From Promicromonospora citrea (GTDB lineage: Bacteria; Actinomycetota; Actinomycetes; Actinomycetales; Cellulomonadaceae): a stretch of 56,568 nt of DNA. A model generated the notes under the pieces. That model was not told the origin of the DNA, did not search any database, and saw only the letters and a program-made list of their open reading frames with translations. Every line of letters begins with the position of its first letter. Within the stretch, counting starts at the first letter, position 1. Shown one piece after another: positions 42,658 to 50,000 of the stretch. The stretch is from NCBI RefSeq assembly GCF_013004695.1, contig NZ_JABEMG010000011.1, forward strand, positions 1 through 56,568, written 5' to 3'. A program made the translations under genes and the position numbers.

Positions 42658-43638
42658 TCAGCGGTGGAGGAGGGCCTGGAGCTCGCCGATGCGGATCTGG
42701 GTGGAGTTGGACTGCGGCGGCACTTCGATCTGGCCGCTTTGGCCTCCACCCTGCCATTCGACGACCCAGTACGCCGTGCCTGTCAGAGTGAGCACGCCCG
42801 GCGTTCTGTTTAGATCAGCACCGAATCCACAAGTAGGCGACGGCTCCGCCGTATTCCGTCCGTCGAAAGGAGTCCCGGCAGCGTTCGCGCCCTCACATGA
42901 GATTGACCCCACGATCGCACCGTCACTCGATGTCAGAGTCCATTCGACTCGATTCAACGTACCAGTCGCGGTGACAGACAGGCCGCCATCGCTTGCCGAA
43001 CGGGTGATAGGTCCGACAGTGTTCTCGGCACGATCAGCGATCCACAACCAGACCGGTAGACCGATCGTCCCCACCGAGGCGATGTTGCTCGCCGAGGCGG
43101 GAGGTGTAGAACCGATCTCGCCCATCGTCAGGCCCATCGAGGCTACGGCTCGACGAGCTAGCTCCTCGGCTGATGGACCGGCTGCCGCCGGACCGCTTGG
43201 CGCCCAATCAAGGTGCGCGTCGGGACACGGATCCGGCCCACCGACGCAGTCGATAGGACTGCACTCGACGATCACTCCGTCCGTATGTTCACCCCAAACG
43301 TCCTGGTGCACATTTGGATCGTCCGTCACGACCCGAACGTAGCAATACCCGTCCCACACTCCGAACTCGGAGGTACAAGGGATTTCGCGACCTTCCAGCC
43401 GACAGGTCCGCGGTCCCTGGTTGTCTCCCCCACCCTCTCCATCACCGTCGCCACCTCCACCACCGCCATCTTCGTCTTCGCAGATCGTTATAACGGTGCC
43501 GTCCGGCTGGGCGACTTCCCTACAGTCTGCGGATGCGGCGGGCGTCGCTGGAGCGACAATGAACGACAACGCAAGCACCGACATAGTCGTCAAGAGCCAA
43601 GCAAAGCGATTTACATTTCGCACACGAGATATCAACAT
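42658..43638 (-). CDS. Exported protein of unknown function (lower-GC patch)
   Basis: 326 residues. A signal peptide (MSVLALSFIVAPATPAASAD) is followed by a low-complexity Asp/Gly/Glu stretch (GGGGGGDGDGEGGGD) and a mostly beta-looking body with six or more Cys (TCRLEGREIPC, SPIDCVGG, SCEGANAAG, TCGFGADLNRT). WVVEWQGGGQSGQIEV near the end suggests a surface-exposed beta domain. The ATG overlaps the preceding gene by 7 bases. GC is lower than in neighbours, pointing to transfer. No family recognised. It parallels the PKD-like partner at 45080. Confidence 0.65.
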   Translation of the reverse strand: MLISRVRNVNRFAWLLTTMSVLALSFIVAPATPAASADCREVAQPDGTVITICEDEDGGGGGGDGDGEGGGDNQGPRTCRLEGREIPCTSEFGVWDGYCYVRVVTDDPNVHQDVWGEHTDGVIVECSPIDCVGGPDPCPDAHLDWAPSGPAAAGPSAEELARRAVASMGLTMGEIGSTPPASASNIASVGTIGLPVWLWIADRAENTVGPITRSASDGGLSVTATGTLNRVEWTLTSSDGAIVGSISCEGANAAGTPFDGRNTAEPSPTCGFGADLNRTPGVLTLTGTAYWVVEWQGGGQSGQIEVPPQSNSTQIRIGELQALLHR

Positions 43639-44303
43639 GCTCGCTCCACCTGCCGGTCCTCGTCGTCAATTGCCCAACCGCGTTCAGTGCCGTGGTGTCG
43701 CATTTCATACGAGATGTAGTAGCGGGTTGGAGCGCCCGCCTGGCGTTGCATCTGTGTGCCATTTTCTTCGAACGTCTTAACTTGGGAGAAGTCGACACAA
43801 ACCTCGAACGATGCGCGCTCGTACCCGGCCTCGGCCGCCCGATAGCCGGTGTTTTGGGCGGATTCGATTTTTGCGGCGCCGGTCGTGTAGTACCCGGCTT
43901 CTAAATTCTGCGAGTACAGAGCACCCATGGCGTCACGAATCTCAAAACTTCCCCAGAACGGAACCAGGGACCGTTCCCAATCCTTGTATCCACTGTTCGC
44001 CACTCGCGCCGTCGCCTCGTAGTACTCCACGAGCCGGGCCTTGGCGTCCGCGATGTTCTTCTGCTTGATCTGCTCCGGAGTCGTCGGCGACGGGGACGCG
44101 CTCGGCGAGGTCGACGGGTCTTCCGATGCCGAGATCGAAGCGGACGGCGATGCGGAGCTCGTGCCCGGACCCGGGATCGCACCCTGCACGCTTCCGGGGT
44201 TGAGCACGCCCGACCGCACCAGCGCGAACCCGGCTACCGCAAGGACTGCGATCCCGATGAGGACGGCGATGGTGCGCGTGGGCGTGATGGCGGACGAGAC
44301 CAT
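43632..44303 (-). CDS. Exported or membrane-anchored protein, probably DUF6318/NTF2-like
   Basis: 223 residues from ATG 44303 (GAGGGAG 11 bases upstream). An N-terminal helix (AVLIGIAVLAVAGFALVRSGV) without lipobox is followed by a Ser/Pro linker. A region like small NTF2/DUF6318 folds follows: KQKNIADAKARLVEYYEATARVANSG ... GAKIESAQNTGYRAAEAGYERASFEVCVD. The two-gene order matches the DUF6318 lipoprotein/PKD pair at 45080-46554, so this is probably a divergent copy. GC is low for the window. Confidence 0.6.
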   Translation of the reverse strand: MVSSAITPTRTIAVLIGIAVLAVAGFALVRSGVLNPGSVQGAIPGPGTSSASPSASISASEDPSTSPSASPSPTTPEQIKQKNIADAKARLVEYYEATARVANSGYKDWERSLVPFWGSFEIRDAMGALYSQNLEAGYYTTGAAKIESAQNTGYRAAEAGYERASFEVCVDFSQVKTFEENGTQMQRQAGAPTRYYISYEMRHHGTERGWAIDDEDRQVERAC

Positions 44304-44462
44304 CCGGGGCGACTCCCTCAACGTCGGGCAGAACTCAGCGAACACGGCCGCAACAAGGGTGCGGCATGTTCGTCTTCTCGGCAAGGTGCTTCCGTGATAA
44401 TTCACAACATCCCGCCAACCCAGGACAACAAGTAGCCAGCAACGGGTCATGGAGACGCCATC

Positions 44463-45071
44463 GTGGCACGACGATCACTCCTGTTCACTGCCGGATCACG
44501 GTTCGGGTGGCGCAACACGCACCACCTCTACAGGATTGCGCTCATGACCTTCTTTCAACGCACCGAGGACGCCGGGCCGGAGGGCTTCGAGGATGTGGTC
44601 GGCGAACTGGTCCAGGCGATCCGGCGCTCCTTCGCCAGCGTCGTCGTGGACCACCTCGCGGAGACGCTCGCTGTCCCGGCCCGCCAGATGTGTCTGGTCG
44701 ACCGGCACGTGCAGATTCCCGAGGGCGGTGAGATCCACGTGATCGACCTCCTGCTCTTCCACGTCACCCAGATGCGCTACGTCGTGCTCACTGTCCACGT
44801 CGGCCGTTTCGACCCCGCGCTGGTCGACCGCTGCCGCCATGTCCTCGGCCTCGTCGACGCCCTCGTCCGGGTCCCCGAGGTGCAGGGCTCCACTGTCGGT
44901 GCCCTGCTCTGCACCGACGCCGGCACCGACCAGGACCCCGGTCCCGTGGTGGTCACCCTCTACGACGACGTCGAGCCCGACCGACGCTCCGAGCTGCCGA
45001 CCGGGCTCGAGCTGACCGAGCTGATCGGACGCTGCCTCGACTCCACCGCTCCTCGGAACCAACCGGTGTGA
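44463..45071 (+). CDS. Orphan DUF1016/YhcG-like nuclease domain with degraded catalytic motif
   Basis: 202 residues from GTG 44463; ATG 44544 is an alternative start and would give 175. The region EVVVDHLAETLAVPARQMCLVD-style lead and GGEIHVIDLLLFHVTQMRYVVLTVHVGRFDPALVDRC match the C-terminal PD-(D/E)xK domain of DUF1016/YhcG proteins. Asp95 is present, but the expected ELK catalytic triad is replaced by T110-V-H112. The N-terminal DUF1016 helical domain is missing. It is likely an inactive or repurposed fragment in a low-GC patch. Confidence 0.55.
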   Translation: MARRSLLFTAGSRFGWRNTHHLYRIALMTFFQRTEDAGPEGFEDVVGELVQAIRRSFASVVVDHLAETLAVPARQMCLVDRHVQIPEGGEIHVIDLLLFHVTQMRYVVLTVHVGRFDPALVDRCRHVLGLVDALVRVPEVQGSTVGALLCTDAGTDQDPGPVVVTLYDDVEPDRRSELPTGLELTELIGRCLDSTAPRNQPV

Positions 45072-45079
45072 CGACGGGG

Positions 45080-45961
45080 TCATCCGCCGTAGAGGTCCTC
45101 GACCAGCCGTGCGCGCGCCGCCAGGATCTCCAGGGGGTCCGATGAGGACGTCGTCGTCGCCTCTCCCGGTACGTCGCGCCACGTCGGCTCACCGGCGATC
45201 CGGAACTGCCCGCGCCACGTCGTGGTGAGCGAGATAGTCGCCGCGCCGGTGTCGGCATAGGCGTGGGCGACGGTGTGTGCCGGATACGGCGCGCCCGGAT
45301 CGGTGGTGCTGAGCGGCGCGGAGCCGTCACCGAAGTCCCAGGCATAGGCACTCGGCACGGCGCGAATCTCGACAGGGATCCCGAACAACTGCGTGCTCAC
45401 TGTTCGGGGGACGGCCTCGGTGTACGCGATCGTGTCCACGTTGACGAGCGTCCAGCCGTCCGGTGGCTGCACGGTGATCTGCGACGGCTCGATCTCCATC
45501 TCACGGAACATGCGTGCGGCAGCCGCAGGGATGTCGACCTGCTGGCGCGCCTCGGCGAGGCACGACTCCTCCTCCACGAGCTCTGCGTCGGACCAACCCT
45601 CGTCCCCTCGTCGCTGCTCGAAGAGTGCGCCCACGGCGCGCTCGTCCTCGTCGCACTCGATGCCGGCGTAGGCGAGCTGATGTCCTTCGTCGCACGATTC
45701 CGCGAGAACGGTAGCCCCGGCCAGATCACGGAGGAAGCAGAGGGCGGGCGTGGTCCGCCATTGACGGATGGGGGGCTCTGGCACCTCACGCGGCACGAAG
45801 CGAGAGTCAGCGCCCGAACCAATTCCGCCCTGCATAGGCACCACTGCTTCGACTGAGATTTGGTCGTGTTCTGAGGTGCCACTGAAAGTCGGCTGCTCGT
45901 CCGACGACCCCAGAGACAGAGCTACGCCAAGTACAAGGCCGAGGGCCTTGAGTCCGCTCAT
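45080..45961 (-). CDS. Exported PKD-domain-like protein
   Basis: 293 residues. A short hydrophobic N-terminus (MSGLKALGLVLGVALSLG) acts as signal peptide. The C-terminal half has a PKD-like core, YAWDFGDGSAP ... TVAHAYADTGAATISLTTTW, i.e. the DFGDG and AYADTG motifs of PKD beta sandwiches. The N-terminal half has paired Cys (ALCFLRD, SCDEGHQL, GIECDEDE, ESCLAEA). Its ATG overlaps the TGA of the DUF6318 lipoprotein gene (ATGA). PKD domains often support extracellular binding; no catalytic part is visible. Confidence 0.7.
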   Translation of the reverse strand: MSGLKALGLVLGVALSLGSSDEQPTFSGTSEHDQISVEAVVPMQGGIGSGADSRFVPREVPEPPIRQWRTTPALCFLRDLAGATVLAESCDEGHQLAYAGIECDEDERAVGALFEQRRGDEGWSDAELVEEESCLAEARQQVDIPAAAARMFREMEIEPSQITVQPPDGWTLVNVDTIAYTEAVPRTVSTQLFGIPVEIRAVPSAYAWDFGDGSAPLSTTDPGAPYPAHTVAHAYADTGAATISLTTTWRGQFRIAGEPTWRDVPGEATTTSSSDPLEILAARARLVEDLYGG

Positions 45962-46554
45962 GACTCCGCCCTAGGAGCAATCGCGACGACCACCCAACGC
46001 CCGTTCCTGCGGCCCATCTCCACGCGGTGCTCGGACACGCTCTCTTCTGCCGACGACACGACGGAACCATCAGCGGCTGTCGTACGAGATGCCTGCTGCG
46101 TCACCTCGACGTCCAACGGATAGATCCCGGTGACCTCGTCCCTTTCGTATTGCTCCACAAGGGTCATCGCTATCTCGCCGCCTTCGTAAGCCCGGTCCTG
46201 CGCCTGCGCCCGGCTCACGTCCTCCAGAGCCTGTGAACAAAACCCACAAGCCCGATGCGACATCGCCTCGAACTCCTCCGTGTCCCCCGTCGCCATCACA
46301 TACGGGTAGAGCTCGATGAAGTACTCCGCCGCCGCAGCCGCCCCCTCCGCGTCGTCGCGGTTCATCGCCTCGGGCCGCTCCGGCTTCGCCGGCGCCGACG
46401 GGGACGGCGATGCCGACGTCTCCGCCGACACCCTCGGCGACGAGGCACCGTCGTCAGGTTCGGCCGCCGAGTCCGTGCATCCCATCAGCACCGGACCCAG
46501 CAACGCCAACCCCACCAGCACACCCAGGCCCGCACGCACACCGCGCATCAGCAT
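45958..46554 (-). CDS. DUF6318-type lipoprotein
   Basis: 198 residues from ATG 46554, which has GGAGG 7 bases upstream. Signal peptide with lipobox LMGC (about residue 27). A Ser/Pro/Ala linker precedes the conserved segment KPERPEAMNRDDAEGAAAAAEYFIELYPYVMATGDTEEFEAMSHRACGFC, characteristic of DUF6318 proteins in actinobacteria. The fold is NTF2-like with the helix-beta pattern. The gene pairs with the PKD protein by ATGA overlap. Role unknown; the pair probably acts at the outer membrane face of the cytoplasmic membrane. Confidence 0.75.
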   Translation of the reverse strand: MLMRGVRAGLGVLVGLALLGPVLMGCTDSAAEPDDGASSPRVSAETSASPSPSAPAKPERPEAMNRDDAEGAAAAAEYFIELYPYVMATGDTEEFEAMSHRACGFCSQALEDVSRAQAQDRAYEGGEIAMTLVEQYERDEVTGIYPLDVEVTQQASRTTAADGSVVSSAEESVSEHRVEMGRRNGRWVVVAIAPRAES

Positions 46555-46697
46555 CCCCCTGCCTCCGGCCCGCCGTTGCCCATCCGCAACGACTGGGAAC
46601 GACGCTAACGACGCCCCGTCGATCCGGAAAGTGATCGCGGTGGACCCTGTGGACAACTGTGCATAGAAGCATCTTTACCATGGTCTAGATGACAGAA

Positions 46698-46716
46698 CCT
46701 GTAGGTGCTCTACAGG
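46698..46716. promoter_or_regulatory. Inverted repeat in front of the HicB-like gene
   Basis: CCTGTAG (46698-46704) and CTACAGG (46710-46716) are perfect arms around a 5-base spacer, ending 8 bases before ATG 46725. The position is suited to autoregulation by the encoded protein. Confidence 0.5.
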
Positions 46717-46724
46717 CTTGCTCC

Positions 46725-46931
46725 ATGACCACGTACGCCGTGATCGCCTATCAGAGCGAGCAGCGATGGACGCTGCACGCCGTCGGCGTGCCCGGGGCGA
46801 TCGCCCGTGCGGCCCTGCTGGACGACGCCGAGTCCGCCCTGCGGGAGCTGCTCTCGCGCCTCACCGCCGAGGACGCCGACACGATCGCCATCGACCTCGC
46901 GCCCATGCCCGGCCCGTGGGGCTTCGACTGA
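46725..46931 (+). CDS. Orphan HicB-like antitoxin-fold protein
   Basis: 68 residues from ATG 46725; an in-frame ATG at 46689 would overlap the inverted repeat. The sequence AVIAYQSEQRWTLHAVGVPGAIARAALLDDAESALRELLSRL follows the HicB partial RNase-H fold pattern (strand-strand-strand-helix). No HicA toxin gene, with its conserved His, is adjacent. A DNA-binding domain is absent. Its product may be a solitary HicB-like regulator. A perfect inverted repeat lies just upstream. Confidence 0.55.
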   Translation: MTTYAVIAYQSEQRWTLHAVGVPGAIARAALLDDAESALRELLSRLTAEDADTIAIDLAPMPGPWGFD

Positions 46932-46960
46932 GCACCCGGACCCGTCTCGGCACACGAGAA

Positions 46961-46993
46961 CGACGGACAGCAGTTCGCGCCTGCTGTCCGTCG
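46961..46993. terminator. Perfect 13-bp hairpin between convergent genes
   Basis: Arms 46961-46973 and 46981-46993 (CGACGGACAGCAG and complement) enclose a 7-base loop, 29 bases after the HicB-like stop and 17 bases before the stop of the LysM-BTAD gene. Likely ends both transcripts. Confidence 0.65.
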
Positions 46994-47010
46994 CCCGTGC
47001 CTGCTGCTCG

Positions 47011-50000
47011 TCAGCGGTCGGCGTCCGCCTCCCGGCGCCGCACCTGCTCGTCGACCTGGGCGAGCAACTCCTCGGTGTCGGGCTCGGGCTCCATGGCGAG
47101 CTGCTCCAGGTGGTCGCGCAGCCGGTCCACGAGCCGACCGACCGCGTCGCGACGGCCCGACGCCAGCTCGGCCCGGATGCCGTTCCGCCACGACCGCTCG
47201 TCCACCGGGTCGGCCAGGCGGCCCACCTGGGAGGCGTGCCGCGCCGTCGCCACGTCGCCCGCGAGCAGGGCGCGCCGGGCGACCTCGTGGGACACGTCCA
47301 CGACGCCGGAGGAGATGGTGTGCATCAGCTGCTCCGCCCAGGCGTACTTGCGCAGCGGCACCCCCTCGAACGGCCGACCGCGCACCAGCTCGAGCGCGGT
47401 GAGCAGGTCCTCGGTCGGCGTCTGCGTGAGGTCGGGGCCCACGAGGTCGCAGAACCGGTGCCAGTCGGTCGTCACCCCGCGCAGCCGGTAGCCGGCGGAC
47501 TCCAGGTCGGCCTGCCCGCCGTCGTCCGCGGACCAGTAGCGCGGGAGGTACTCGTAGCCCTCGCCGTCGACGCCGAGCCACCGGCGCGCGCGGGAGACCG
47601 CGGAGCGCCGCGTGGCCAGGTTGGGCTCGCGCGTGGGCCAGAGCGCCTTCGAGATGTCCGACCCGCGGGAACCGGGGTTGAACGCGAGGAAGGCGATGAG
47701 CTCGGTCGCCTGGCGCTGGTGCGTCGACGGGAGCTCCACACCCGTGGTGCCCGAGAGCTCCACCCGGCCCAGCACCCGCACCATCGGCGGGCCCGGCGGC
47801 TCCTCCGGGGGCGGGTTCGACTCCCCGCCCGCACCCGCAGCGGTGCCCGGACCGTCCGGTCCCGTGACCACGGGCGTCCCGTGGGGTGGCGTCGCGACGC
47901 TCACGGCCGCGGTCGCCCAGGGCGAGAAACCCGCGGGCACGGGCTCACGCACCGCTCCCGCCGCGCCGCCGACCGTCCCCGTCGCGTAGCCCGCCGACGG
48001 CGCGAGGCCCGTGGGGCGGCCCACCGTGACGTCCGAGTCGGCCGCGCCGTCGCGGACAACATCCATCGGGATCTCCTCCAGCGTCGGTTCCGTGCGGTCG
48101 ATCGACCGGCTCCAGGCCGCGCCCTCCGTGGTCTCCGGGTCGGAGAGCAGGGACAGGGCCTGTGCGTACGTGGTGGCGTCGAGCTGCTGCGGCCGCACGG
48201 CGACGTACGCGGGCACGAGGATGCCGCGCGTCGTGTCACCGCCCGTCAGCTCGCCCGTCAGGTCGAGCACCCAGTCGCCGACCTCGGCGCCCGACGTGAC
48301 GGCCGCGATGCCCACACCCGGCACGCGCTCGACCAGGCTCTCCAGCGTGGCGCGCTCGTCCGGGCCCAGGCGCTCCCCCACCAGCAGGATCTCGGGCGTC
48401 CACGCGTCCGTCGCGACGCCGCGCCCCCGCGCGTCGGCGACCGACGAGGCGCCGACCTGGCGGAGCGTGCGCTCGACGTCCGCGGCACGGGCCTCCAGCT
48501 CCCGGACGATCGCCGCCAGGCCGGGCACGTGCCGCACCCGGCCCGTGTCGACGACGCCCGGCAGCTCGGCGAGCGCCCCCACGACGGTCACCTGCAGGTC
48601 GTCCGCCCACAGGCTCGTGGCCAGCTCGATCGCGAGCGCCGCGAGGGTCGCCTGCGCTGCGGCGTCCGTGCCCCGGATGTCGAGGCACGCGAGGTTCTCG
48701 AGGTCGACCATGAGGTGCGAGTCCTCGTCGTCGTGGCCGACGGTCACGAGCGCCGGGTAGGGCGCCTCACCGGCCACGGCAGCACCGCCCTGCGGCGCCG
48801 GCACGTCGCCGGCCGCGAGCTGCCAGACCAGTCGGTCTGTCGTGCTGACCCACGGCTCGGGGAGGTCGGCGGCGCTGTCGAGGTAGAGCTCGACGAGCTC
48901 GCCGCTCTTGAGCCGCGCCATCCGCACCGCCGGCAGCGGGAGGCCGCGGTCGCTGTGCCACCGGGCGAGACCACGGAGCGCCTGGTCCACCTGCTCGCGG
49001 CCGAAGGGGTCCTCGACGGCGCGCAGCTCGCGCTCGAGCGCGCCGGCGGGCGTCCCGGGTCCGGGGACCACGATGGTCTCGCCCGACACGCGGCCCTTGT
49101 GGGTGCGGCGGCGCTTCACGGCGACGAGCGCGAGCAGTCCCGCTGCGAGCAGACCGCCGACGCCGGCGGCCGTGCGCACGTCGACCGTCTCCACGACCTC
49201 GTCGGCGGCGTCCGACACCGCGCCGCCCACGGCGTCGAGCAGCGACGTGCCGTCCTCCGAGGCGGGCTGGGGTGCCGCCGTCGTCGCGCCGGCGACGTCG
49301 ACCGGCCCGAGGCCGGCGTCCGGAGCCGCGGACTCCACGGCGACCTCGGGGACGTCGTCGCCGACGACGGGTCCGTCGCCCGCGCCGCGCGGCAGCAGTC
49401 CGCCGGCCGCGCTCGACGTCGTGGTCGCGCCCGACTCCGGGACGAGGGGTGCCGGGAGCTCCGGGAGGCCGTCCGCGCCGCTGCCGACGAGGTCGTCGTC
49501 CACGACGTCGTTCCCGCCGCCGCCCGTCGACACGTCGTCGCCGCTCCGTGCGCCGCCCGATGCCGGGCCGCCCCAGGTCGTGCCCGCACCGGAGTCGGTC
49601 GTCCGTGTCGGCTCGTCGGGCTCGTCCCGCGGCAGGAGGTCGTCGGCGATGAGGTTCTCCCAGGGGACGGCGTCGCGCGTGGCGTCGTCGCGGGCGGACC
49701 GGTCGAGGTCGGGCTCGTTCTCGAGGTCCTCCGGGGTGACCCGCTCGTACTGCGGCTCCTCGGTCGGCTCGGGCGCAGGGGGCGCCTCCGGGACGAGGAT
49801 GCCGTCGGCCGTCCGCTCGGGGGCCGGCTCCTTCTCGGGGGCCTGCTGCTCGTCGCGTCCGCCGAGGCCCGCTGCGCCGGTACCGACGTCGGCGGGGTCG
49901 GGGGTGTCGCGCCGGGTCGAGTCGCCCTCGCCGCTGGACGGCCGTTCCCCGGCGTTCTGGCCGGCCCGGTTCGGCCGCTCGGTGGCCGGGGCCTCGCCCG

